From positions 1 to 29,886 of the forward strand of contig DATJFH010000255.1 of NCBI GenBank assembly GCA_035495815.1: a DNA stretch of 29,886 nt, in the 5' to 3' direction. Position 1 is the stretch's first letter. Every line of letters begins with the position of its first letter. The position numbers were made by a program, and so were the translations under genes. This DNA comes from DATJFH01 sp035495815 (GTDB taxonomy: Bacteria; Acidobacteriota; Terriglobia; Bryobacterales; Bryobacteraceae). Below are positions 1-7,034 of the stretch, piece by piece. The notes below the pieces were generated by a model. It was not told where the DNA came from. It saw nothing but the letters and a program-made list of their open reading frames with translations, and did not search any database.

Positions 1-1
1 G

Positions 2-1000
2 AGCGCGCTCAGTAACTTGAGCAAGTCGATGGTGCTCGGCTACGGCGGCTTCCTGGTATTGCGTCATCAATTGACCCCGGGCGACGTGGTGATGTTCGTA
101 GCCTATCTCGACCGGCTTTACTCGCCGATCGACTCGCTCAATGAAATCGCCGTAAGCCTCCAGCAGTACATGGCGTCGCTGCTGCGGGCCGTGCGGCTGC
201 TCGACGCCGGTCCGATCGAACCCACCGGCCAGGATCTGGCTCCCGGTCCCGGAAAGGTTGAGTTCCGGAATGTGCGCTTCAGTTATCTGCCGGGCCGCGA
301 CGTTCTGCGATCGGTAAATCTGACACTCGAACCCGGGAGGATTACCGTCCTGGCCGGGCCTTCGGGAGCGGGAAAGACGACCACGGCGGACCTTCTGCTG
401 AAACTGTACGAACCGTCGGCGGGGGAAATCTTCATTGACGGGCACAAATTATCGGAGACCGGGCCGTCGTCGGTTCGAAGCGCGATCGGGCTGGTGGCGG
501 CCGATGGGGTAGTTTTTCGCGGGTCGCTGGCCGACAACATTCGCTACAAGCGGCCGCAGGCGAGCGACGACGAGGTGTTGGAGGCGGCGCTGGCCGCGGG
601 TTTGAGCCGGACGCTGGAGCGGCTGCCGCAAGGGCTGAAAACGGAGGTGGGCGAGCAGGGAGTGGGGCTGTCGGCCGGAGAGAGACAGCGGCTGCAGATC
701 GCGCGCATTCTGGTGGACAAGCCGCGGCTGCTGGTGTTGGACGAAGCGACCGCCAACCTCGATTACGCGACCGAGCTCGAGGTGAAGCACGCTCTTACGC
801 TTCTCTCCCCGCGGCCGACGATGCTGGTGATCGCGCATCGTTACACGATGATGAAAGAAGCCGATTACGTGTATGTGATGAAGGAAGGCCAGGTGGTCGA
901 GGAGGGGACACCGGCCGAGCTCCTTTTACGGAATGGCTGGTTTGCGCAGCTGGCAGCGCAGTCGGGGGAGTCTACCGAAGAGGCGACGCAGGTGAGGTAG
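2..1000 (+). CDS. ABC exporter, C-terminal part (end of membrane domain plus ATPase), 5' end outside window
   Basis: The reading frame is open to the left edge, so this is the 3' part of a longer ABC exporter. The first 60 or so residues look like the last membrane helices and coupling region of an exporter transmembrane domain. The remainder is a complete nucleotide-binding domain. Numbering from the TTG codon at 17, it has an A-loop tyrosine (Y90), Walker A GPSGAGKT (114-121), signature LSAGERQR (219-226), Walker B with catalytic glutamate in LVLDEAT (E243) and an H-loop histidine (H274). The Q-loop is odd: where exporters carry V-x-Q this protein reads VAAD (160-163), so the glutamine is replaced by alanine. 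The family exports lipids, peptides or drugs at the inner membrane as a dimer; the substrate cannot be told here. The gene ends 103 bp before rpe, which has its own candidate promoter. Confidence 0.93.
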   Translation, partial: SALSNLSKSMVLGYGGFLVLRHQLTPGDVVMFVAYLDRLYSPIDSLNEIAVSLQQYMASLLRAVRLLDAGPIEPTGQDLAPGPGKVEFRNVRFSYLPGRDVLRSVNLTLEPGRITVLAGPSGAGKTTTADLLLKLYEPSAGEIFIDGHKLSETGPSSVRSAIGLVAADGVVFRGSLADNIRYKRPQASDDEVLEAALAAGLSRTLERLPQGLKTEVGEQGVGLSAGERQRLQIARILVDKPRLLVLDEATANLDYATELEVKHALTLLSPRPTMLVIAHRYTMMKEADYVYVMKEGQVVEEGTPAELLLRNGWFAQLAAQSGESTEEATQVR

Positions 1001-1063
1001 GCGTAGGCGTCCGCAGCGATTGGCAGCCGCTTCCCCCGCTCCCCGCCGGCGCCCGGTCAAGAG

Positions 1064-1072
1064 TGCTAGAAT
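1064..1072 (+). promoter_or_regulatory. Candidate extended -10 promoter for rpe
   Basis: The sequence TGCTAGAAT fits an extended -10 element (TGn followed by a TATAAT-like hexamer, here TAGAAT). It lies in the gap between the exporter and rpe and would start transcription about 25 bp before the ATG at 1104. I see no convincing -35 box. This is motif reading only. Confidence 0.4.
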
Positions 1073-1103
1073 CGTTTCAGACTGCGTAATTCGATATTCG
1101 TAA

Positions 1104-1778
1104 ATGGTCCAGATCGTTCCTTCCATCCTGGCGGCTGACTTTGCCAATCTGGCCGCCGAAATCGAGAAAGTCGAACGGGGCGGCGCCACCATGCTGCACG
1201 TCGACATCATGGATGGACATTTCGTTCCCAACCTGACCATGGGGCCGCCCGTGGTGAAGGCCATTCGACGGGTCACGCGCCTGCAACTCGATCTGCACCT
1301 TATGATTACGGATCCCGACCGCTACGCTCCCATTTTCATCGAAGCCGGCGCGGACCAGATTTCGGTACAGGTGGAAACCTGCCCGCATCTTGATCGCACT
1401 TTGAATATGATCCGCAGCGAAGGCGCTAAAGCCGGCGTGGTGCTGAATCCGGCGACGCCCGTCGTGATGATCGAGGAAGTGCTGGAAGTGGCCGACTTCG
1501 TGCTGGTGATGAGCGTGAATCCAGGTTTCGGAGGGCAGCCGTTCATTCCGCGGGCACTTGATAAAATACGACGGATCCGGCAGAAAAGGGACGAGTTAGG
1601 AATATCATTGCCGATCGAGATCGATGGGGGAATCACGACTGAAAATGCCGCCGCCGCGGTGAGGGCGGGGTGTGACTGGCTGGTCACAGGGACGTCCGTA
1701 TTTCACACTCCGGATCCGACAGCCGCCGTCGCCAACCTGTTCTCGATAGCCCGGGAAGCAATGTCGGTTCAAGTGTAA
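1104..1778 (+). CDS. rpe: Ribulose-phosphate 3-epimerase
   Basis: This enzyme interconverts D-ribulose 5-phosphate and D-xylulose 5-phosphate in the cytosol, in the pentose phosphate and Calvin pathways. The 224-residue protein is normal length for the family and covers the whole TIM barrel. The N-terminal PSILAADFANL is characteristic. Metal and catalytic residues are visible: H32 and D34 in LHVDIMDGHF, H65 in LDLHLMI and D174 in EIDGGI. The phosphate-binding loop motif NPGFGGQ is at 139-145, and a second phosphate-binding segment follows near GTSVF close to the C terminus. No strong Shine-Dalgarno sequence precedes the ATG. After the stop a weak hairpin (GCCGG-ATTTC-CCGGC, 1781-1795) lies in the 29-bp gap to the next gene. 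Confidence 0.96.
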   Translation: MVQIVPSILAADFANLAAEIEKVERGGATMLHVDIMDGHFVPNLTMGPPVVKAIRRVTRLQLDLHLMITDPDRYAPIFIEAGADQISVQVETCPHLDRTLNMIRSEGAKAGVVLNPATPVVMIEEVLEVADFVLVMSVNPGFGGQPFIPRALDKIRRIRQKRDELGISLPIEIDGGITTENAAAAVRAGCDWLVTGTSVFHTPDPTAAVANLFSIAREAMSVQV

Positions 1779-1807
1779 GCGCCGGATTTCCCGGCTTTGG
1801 GTGGTAC

Positions 1808-3046
1808 ATGCAATTTTTGAAAACTATCATTCGCAGCTCGATTCTTGTGGCTTTGACGCTCAGCCTGCTGAGCACCTCCTGCTTCCGTAAGAAGAAGTAC
1901 GAGAACCCGATCACCAAAGACACTTTGCAGCCGGACAAGGTCCTCTTCGACAAGGCAATCGCTGACATTGAACGCAGCCGGTTCGAAGTGGCGCGCCTGA
2001 CCCTCAACACGCTGATGAACACGTATGATACCAGCGAATATATGGCGAAAGCCAAGCTGGCGATCGCCGACAGCTGGTATCGCGAAGGCGGCGGGCATGG
2101 ATTGGCCCAGGCGGAAGCCGAGTACAAGGACTTCATCCTGTTCTATCCGAACATGGAGGAGTCCGCCGAGGCGCAGGAGAAGGTCTGCATGATCCATTAC
2201 AAGCAGATGGAAAAGGCGGATCGCGATCCCAAGCATGCCATGCGCGCCGAGGACGAATGCAAGCTGCTGCTGACGCAGTTTCCCAACAGTAAGTTCGCCC
2301 CCCAGGCCCAGCAGCGGTTGCGCGAGATCCAGGAAGTGCTGGCGCAGCATGAAGCTGCGGCCGGATTCTTCTACCATCACAAGACCAGCTACCCGGCGGC
2401 GGCCAACCGGCTGCATGCCCTGACCGACGCCTTTCCGCTCTATAGCGCGGCCGACGAAGCGCTCTGGAAGCTGGGCGATTCTTACGCCCACATGGGTCCG
2501 CGTTTTGTCGACAAGAGCGCGGCGGCTTATGCCCGCATCGTGAAGGATTACCCGCTCAGCCCGTATGCGGAGGACGCCAAGGCCAAGCTCGAGGAAATGG
2601 AGAGACCTGTTCCGGAGGCCGATCCGGTGGCCTACGCCCGGATGAAGTACGAGATGGAGAATCGCACCAAGGCCGGCGTGGTCAAGAAGACGCTGGGCGT
2701 GTTCAGTAAGAGTCCCGACGTGCGGATGGCCGCCAAGTCCGGCACGCCCTCGATGGAAGGGCTGCGTCCCACCACTCCGGCCACTGTTCCTGTGACGGCG
2801 CCAACCGCAGCCGGCGCCGGGGCGACCGGCGACGTGAGCATCCAGGCAGTGACCGATTCGACTACTCTCGACAAGAGTCCCGATGCCCGGGCGAAAGCGC
2901 CCGCTACCGATGCGGCAGCTGCCGGCGCAGCCGAGAAACCGGAGGAGGCGACCGCTACGGAGGTCAAGCCTGATGACGGCGCGGCCGCAACCAAGGACAA
3001 CAGTAAGAAATCGAAGAAGAAAAAGAAGAGCGCCACGCCGAAATGA
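1808..3046 (+). CDS. bamD: BamD-like outer membrane assembly lipoprotein with long charged tail
   Basis: This is a predicted lipoprotein of the BamD/YfiO (ComL) class, the TPR-rich partner of BamA in inserting beta-barrel proteins into the outer membrane. The signal peptide ends in LSLLSTSC, giving a lipidated cysteine at residue 25. Residues 45-270 or so form TPR-like helical hairpins with repeated family features such as 'FILFYPN', 'LLTQFPNSKFAPQA' and 'IVKDYPLSPYAEDAK', each pairing a helix with a P-x-S/N turn. From about residue 300 the protein departs from ordinary BamD (which is near 250 residues). It has an Ala/Pro/Thr-rich stretch and ends in a lysine-rich tail with KKSKKKKKSA. The tail looks disordered and could bind peptidoglycan, teichoic-like polymers or nucleic acid; its role is unknown. 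Its last codons overlap the next gene by 4 bp (ATGA), implying translational coupling. Confidence 0.85.
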   Translation: MQFLKTIIRSSILVALTLSLLSTSCFRKKKYENPITKDTLQPDKVLFDKAIADIERSRFEVARLTLNTLMNTYDTSEYMAKAKLAIADSWYREGGGHGLAQAEAEYKDFILFYPNMEESAEAQEKVCMIHYKQMEKADRDPKHAMRAEDECKLLLTQFPNSKFAPQAQQRLREIQEVLAQHEAAAGFFYHHKTSYPAAANRLHALTDAFPLYSAADEALWKLGDSYAHMGPRFVDKSAAAYARIVKDYPLSPYAEDAKAKLEEMERPVPEADPVAYARMKYEMENRTKAGVVKKTLGVFSKSPDVRMAAKSGTPSMEGLRPTTPATVPVTAPTAAGAGATGDVSIQAVTDSTTLDKSPDARAKAPATDAAAAGAAEKPEEATATEVKPDDGAAATKDNSKKSKKKKKSATPK

Positions 3047-3597
3047 GCCGTATCCTGCTCGCCGACGATAGTCCTCATGCGCAGCGCATGGGCGAGCTGA
3101 TTTTGCGGGAGGAAGGCTACGAGGTCGTCACCATTACCGATGGGGCGACCGTTTTACTGCGCCTGGCGGACGTCGATCCCGACCTGGTCCTGGTGGATGT
3201 GACCATGCCCAGCAAGTCCGGATACGAGATCTGCGAGTTCGTCAAAACCAGCCGCCGCCACGTTCATACGCGTGTGGTGCTGGTGGCCGGGGCGCTCGAT
3301 CCGGTGGATGATTCCGAACGGCAGCGCGTCCGGGCCGACGGCGTACTGCACAAACCCTTCGAGGCTTCCGTCGTGCTGCAGACGGTGAAACCGCTTCTCC
3401 AGGCCGCTACAGCCGACCGGGAGCGGGCCCCGGGACCGGATGCCTCCGCCGATTCTCCGCACCCTGACCCACTTTCCGCCGCCGATCCCGAACTGATCCG
3501 CGCCGCTGTTACAATCGCATTGGGCGCCGCCTTAACCGGGCTGATCGAGGAGATTACCCAAAAGGTTCTGGTGGCGTTGGACGCGAAATCGGAATAG
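3043..3597 (+). CDS. Response regulator, receiver domain plus short helical C-terminal extension
   Basis: The N-terminal 115 residues are a CheY-like receiver. The acidic pair is D8/D9, the phosphoacceptor is D52 in LVLVDVTMP, and the conserved lysine is K104 in HKPF. The switch threonine/serine after beta-strand 4 is missing: the segment reads VVLVAGAL, with alanine (A82) at that place, so signalling after phosphorylation may differ from CheY. After a Pro/Ala-rich linker, residues 150-184 form an amphipathic helical segment with no DNA-binding motif that I recognise. The start codon lies inside the stop of the bamD-like gene (ATGA overlap), so the two are probably co-translated. Function is likely protein-protein signalling; the target is unknown. 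Confidence 0.85.
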   Translation: MSRILLADDSPHAQRMGELILREEGYEVVTITDGATVLLRLADVDPDLVLVDVTMPSKSGYEICEFVKTSRRHVHTRVVLVAGALDPVDDSERQRVRADGVLHKPFEASVVLQTVKPLLQAATADRERAPGPDASADSPHPDPLSAADPELIRAAVTIALGAALTGLIEEITQKVLVALDAKSE

Positions 3598-3606
3598 CGA
3601 CGCTTT

Positions 3607-4107
3607 ATGCCTGACAACAGTTTCGATGTGGTCTCGAAGATCGATTTGGCCGAGGTTTCAAACGCCATTCAACAGGCGCTGAAGGAGATTCACCAGCGCT
3701 ATGACTTGAAGGACTCCAAGTCCAATATCGAGTTGAATGAGAAGGACAAGAAGATCATTCTGGCGAGCCAGGACGAATACAAGCTCAAAGCGGTGATCGA
3801 AATTCTGGGCCAGAAGCTGGTGAAGCGGCAGGTGCCGCTCAAGGGTTTGAGTTACGGCACGGTGATTCAGGCGGCCGGCTCGACGGTGAAGCAGGAAGTT
3901 TCGCTGCAGCAGGGCATTCCCATCGAGAAGTCGCGTGAGATCGTCAAGAAGATCAAGGACAGCAAGTTGAAAGTACAGGCTTCCATTCAAGGCGACCTGG
4001 TGCGCGTGAGCGGGAAGGACCGCGATACCCTGCAGGCCGCAATCAAGCTGCTGCGCGAGTCCGATTTCGACATCGACATGCAGTTCATCAACTACCGGAC
4101 GAACTGA
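3607..4107 (+). CDS. yajQ: YajQ family nucleotide-binding protein
   Basis: This is a 166-residue protein of the YajQ (UPF0234) family, close to the usual 160-165 residues. Characteristic segments are the N-terminal 'MPDNSFDVVSKID', 'RYDLKDSKSNIEL' and the C-terminal 'RESDFDIDMQFINYR'. Members have two ferredoxin-like domains. Some bind cyclic di-GMP and act with transcription regulators, others bind tRNA or GTP; which applies here cannot be told. It begins 9 bp after the response regulator and ends 2 bp before the hydrolase, so it sits inside one transcription unit. Confidence 0.93.
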   Translation: MPDNSFDVVSKIDLAEVSNAIQQALKEIHQRYDLKDSKSNIELNEKDKKIILASQDEYKLKAVIEILGQKLVKRQVPLKGLSYGTVIQAAGSTVKQEVSLQQGIPIEKSREIVKKIKDSKLKVQASIQGDLVRVSGKDRDTLQAAIKLLRESDFDIDMQFINYRTN

Positions 4108-4109
4108 TA

Positions 4110-4745
4110 ATGGTGTCGTCTCCCCGCCGCATCGAATCTTTCATGTTGGCCGGCGCCGCCGGGGAAGTCGAAGCCCTTCTCGAGGAGCCCGAAAGCGGAC
4201 CCGCGCGGGAAGCCTGCCTGGTGTGCCATCCGCACCCTCTCTACGGCGGCACCATGCACAACAAGGTGGTCTACCGGCTGGCGCGGGGGTTGCGGCAATC
4301 CGGCGCTGTCGTGCTTCGCTTCAATTTCCGCGGTGTCGGCCGCAGCCATGGCGTGCACGACAGTGGTAACGGCGAACTGCAAGACGCGGGCCTGCTCATG
4401 GAGTGGCTGCGGACGCGCTATCCGTCGCTGCCTTACAGCGTCGCCGGATTTTCGTTCGGAGCAAGGATCGCCCTGAGACTCGGCTGTTCACTCGCAGGGA
4501 CCACCCGGGTGATTGCGGTGGGTCTGCCGACACGGTCGGCCAATTTCGATTATCTCGAAACCTGCTCCACGCCCAAGATCTTCATTCAGAGCGTCAACGA
4601 CGAGCACGGGCCGCGCAAGGAATTCGAGCCTCTTTACGAACGCTTCGCCGAGCCCAAGCGGATGTACTGGGTGGAGGCCGCCGACCACTTTTTCGTGAAC
4701 GGCCTGGACGCTTTGGAGCAAACAGTGAATCGTCTTGAACCTTAG
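4110..4745 (+). CDS. Alpha/beta hydrolase (COG2945-like)
   Basis: This is a 211-residue cytosolic alpha/beta hydrolase. The oxyanion region motif 'CHPHPLYGGTM' (39-49) and the 'FNFRGVGRS' segment (71-79) are typical of the COG2945 group. The nucleophile elbow is GFSFG with S115. Likely triad partners are D164 in SVNDEHG and H193 in AADHFF. The physiological substrate of the family is not settled, and I cannot assign one. No signal peptide is present. It follows yajQ with a 2-bp gap and is followed 31 bp later by the exported quinoprotein, which may be co-transcribed but acts in a different compartment. Confidence 0.85.
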   Translation: MVSSPRRIESFMLAGAAGEVEALLEEPESGPAREACLVCHPHPLYGGTMHNKVVYRLARGLRQSGAVVLRFNFRGVGRSHGVHDSGNGELQDAGLLMEWLRTRYPSLPYSVAGFSFGARIALRLGCSLAGTTRVIAVGLPTRSANFDYLETCSTPKIFIQSVNDEHGPRKEFEPLYERFAEPKRMYWVEAADHFFVNGLDALEQTVNRLEP

Positions 4746-4776
4746 CAGCTGAACTCGCTCGTACGCCGACAGCGCC

Positions 4777-6897
4777 ATGCGAAACCCCGCCGCACTTTTT
4801 ACGTTTTGTCTTCTGACTTTCGGCATGCCTTTGACGGCGACCGACTGGCCGTCTTACGGGAACGATCCGGGGGCGATGCGATACTCCGCTCTCCGGCAGA
4901 TTGATGCCGGGAACGTGGGGCGGCTGAAGCCGGCGTGGACGTTTCGGACGGGGAAGCCGGGTTCGGAATCCGTCCCGCTGGTGGTTGACGGGGTGATGTA
5001 TGTGACCGCGCCGGACGGCGTCTACGCGCTCGTTCCGGAGACCGGCGAACTGCTCTGGAAGTACGATGCCTCGCCGGTCGCGCTGCGCGGCCTGGCCTAT
5101 TGGCCCGGGTCGGGCGGGCTGCACGCGCGGGTCTTCACCGGCAATGGTCCCTTCCTGCTGGCCCTCGATGTGACGACCGGCAAGCCTGCCCCCGGTTTTG
5201 GCAATGAAGGGCGCGTGGACCTGAAGAAAGGCGTCCTCGGCGACTTGAAGGACGGGCGCTACTCGCTGCAGTCGCCGCCCGGGATCTTCGGCGACGTCGT
5301 CATCACCGGATCGAGCAACGGCGAGGGGTCGCCCAGCACGGGACTCTACGGCGACATCCGCGGCTGGGACGCCAGGACGGGCACGCTGCTGTGGACTTTC
5401 CATACCGTGCCAAGGCCCGGCGAAGAGGGTTCGGAGACCTGGCCCGCCGGCGCCTGGAAGAACCGCACCGGCACAAATACCTGGGGCTTTTTCACCGTGG
5501 ATGTGAAGCGCGGCATGGTCTACGCGCCGATCGGCTCGCCCACCACCGACTTCTACGGCGCGGACCGCGTGGGGGACAACCTGTACGGCAACTCGCTGGT
5601 GGCGCTCGATGCCCGCACAGGCCGGAGGAAGTGGAGCCGGCAGCTTGTCCATCATGACATCTGGGACTACGATCTGGCCGCGCCCCCGGCGCTGTTTGAG
5701 ATTCATCGCGGCGGGCGTGTCATTCCGGCCGTCGCGCAGATCACCAAGATGGGCCTGCTGTTCGTGTTCGATCGCGTCACCGGAGAGCCCGTCTACGGAA
5801 TCGAAGAACGGCCCGTTCCCCAAACCTCGGTACCGGGAGAAGCGACGTCGAAGACCCAGCCGTTTCCGGTGAAGCCGCCGCCGTTGGGGAAAAATTCCTT
5901 CCGGATCGAAGAAATGTACAACCGGTCGCCGGAGCACGCGCAATTCTGCAGGGAATTGTTTGAGACCAACCACATGAAGATCGGCGTGCCGTACACGCCG
6001 CTGCCGCTCGAGGGGAATGCGTTGTTCTTTCCCAGCACGCTGGGCGGTGGTAACTGGGGAGGCGTCTCGGTCGATCCCGGGCTGGGGCGGCTGTTCGTCA
6101 ACGTGATGCATATCGGGCAGTGGGGACACATGGAGAAGAGCGGCTCCGGATACGCCCGGAGGTCGGCTTACGGTACCTACGCCCGGTTCTGGAACCGGGA
6201 GACTCGCATCCCGTGCCAGAATCCGCCGTTCGGAGAGCTGATCGCGGTGGATCTGGCTTCGGGGGACATTGCCTGGCGGTCGACGCTGGGCAGGGTCGAG
6301 GCTCTGGAGGCGGTCGGCGTGCGCGATACGGGCGCGCTCAACCTGGGTGGAAGCATTGCCACGGCGGGAGGTGTCGTATTCATCGCCGCTACCAATGACA
6401 AACGCTTCCGGGCGTTCGATTCCAAGACCGGAAAGCTGCTCTGGGAAGAGACGCTGGAAGCCAGCGGACACAGCAGCCCGATTACTTATATGGGCCGCGA
6501 CCGGCGCCAGTACGTAGCGTTGATGGCCGCCGGCGGCGGAGCATTTCTGAATGGCGGGTCGAGCAACACCATGGTCGCCTTCGCGCTCCCGGATGTAACG
6601 CGCAAACCTCTACCGGTTTCGGTGACCAGGGCGGTAGCCGCGGCCGCCGCCGCCAGGCGCGGGACACCCAAAGTAGGCGCCTTCGCGCCGGTCGCGCTGC
6701 CGGCCGGCGGCGCGAAAGCCCTGGTCGACAAGACCTGCGGGACCGGTTGTCATCCGGTGGAAGTCGTGACCAGCCAGCGGATGAAGGAAGCCGAGTGGAG
6801 CGCCGTCGTCCACAACATGGTAGCCCGCGGGGCGCAGGCTTCGGACGGAGAAGTCAGCGTGATTGTCGACTATCTGAGCAAGACGCTCGGCCGCTGA
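4777..6897 (+). CDS. PQQ-dependent dehydrogenase (quinoprotein) with C-terminal heme motif CxxxCH
   Basis: This is a secreted 8-bladed beta-propeller alcohol or sugar dehydrogenase that uses pyrroloquinoline quinone. A signal peptide covers residues 1-22. The mature protein opens with 'DWPSYGNDPGAMRYSAL', the classic start of soluble quinoproteins. Blade motifs with 'ALDxxTG...W' recur (for example 85-95, 276-286 and 547-556). The segment HHDIWDYD (292-299) is the conserved active-site strand of the glucose/quinate dehydrogenase group. After the propeller a linker (about 605-645) leads to a small cytochrome-like tail with C654-x-x-x-C658-H659, then M669 and M681 as possible axial ligands. The three-residue gap in the heme motif departs from canonical CxxCH. 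The substrate is unknown. The next gene on the same strand encodes a heme and copper protein that could accept its electrons. Confidence 0.9.
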   Translation: MRNPAALFTFCLLTFGMPLTATDWPSYGNDPGAMRYSALRQIDAGNVGRLKPAWTFRTGKPGSESVPLVVDGVMYVTAPDGVYALVPETGELLWKYDASPVALRGLAYWPGSGGLHARVFTGNGPFLLALDVTTGKPAPGFGNEGRVDLKKGVLGDLKDGRYSLQSPPGIFGDVVITGSSNGEGSPSTGLYGDIRGWDARTGTLLWTFHTVPRPGEEGSETWPAGAWKNRTGTNTWGFFTVDVKRGMVYAPIGSPTTDFYGADRVGDNLYGNSLVALDARTGRRKWSRQLVHHDIWDYDLAAPPALFEIHRGGRVIPAVAQITKMGLLFVFDRVTGEPVYGIEERPVPQTSVPGEATSKTQPFPVKPPPLGKNSFRIEEMYNRSPEHAQFCRELFETNHMKIGVPYTPLPLEGNALFFPSTLGGGNWGGVSVDPGLGRLFVNVMHIGQWGHMEKSGSGYARRSAYGTYARFWNRETRIPCQNPPFGELIAVDLASGDIAWRSTLGRVEALEAVGVRDTGALNLGGSIATAGGVVFIAATNDKRFRAFDSKTGKLLWEETLEASGHSSPITYMGRDRRQYVALMAAGGGAFLNGGSSNTMVAFALPDVTRKPLPVSVTRAVAAAAAARRGTPKVGAFAPVALPAGGAKALVDKTCGTGCHPVEVVTSQRMKEAEWSAVVHNMVARGAQASDGEVSVIVDYLSKTLGR

Positions 6898-6976
6898 CCT
6901 GCTATTGGGTCGCGCCCCCGTAAAGTTAAGTCGGCTGACGGATAACTTTGCATCTGTTAACTATGACGCCGGCTTA

Positions 6977-7005
6977 TTGACAGCGGGCAACCGGTACCGG
7001 ATCAT
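6977..7005 (+). promoter_or_regulatory. Candidate sigma-70 promoter for the P460-cupredoxin gene
   Basis: TTGACA at 6977-6982 is a perfect -35 hexamer. With a 17-bp spacer it is followed by GATCAT at 7000-7005, which matches TATAAT at four of six positions. Transcription would start near 7012, giving a leader of about 23 bases that contains the Shine-Dalgarno site. It suggests the gene can be expressed apart from the upstream quinoprotein. Confidence 0.4.
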
Positions 7006-7023
7006 CTACTAAGCACTGCGCTC

Positions 7024-7030
7024 GAGGTGA
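7024..7030 (+). promoter_or_regulatory. Strong Shine-Dalgarno site
   Basis: GAGGTGA lies 4 bases before the ATG at 7035 and fixes the start of the P460-cupredoxin gene. It is one of the few strong ribosome binding sites in the window. Confidence 0.7.
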
Positions 7031-7034
7031 TTCA

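Noticed and set aside
4594..6471. Long reverse-strand open frame (625 codons) across the quinoprotein gene
   Set aside because: It is antisense to a well-conserved quinoprotein, is rich in Arg, Pro, Gly and His without domain motifs, and is explained by high GC at third codon positions.
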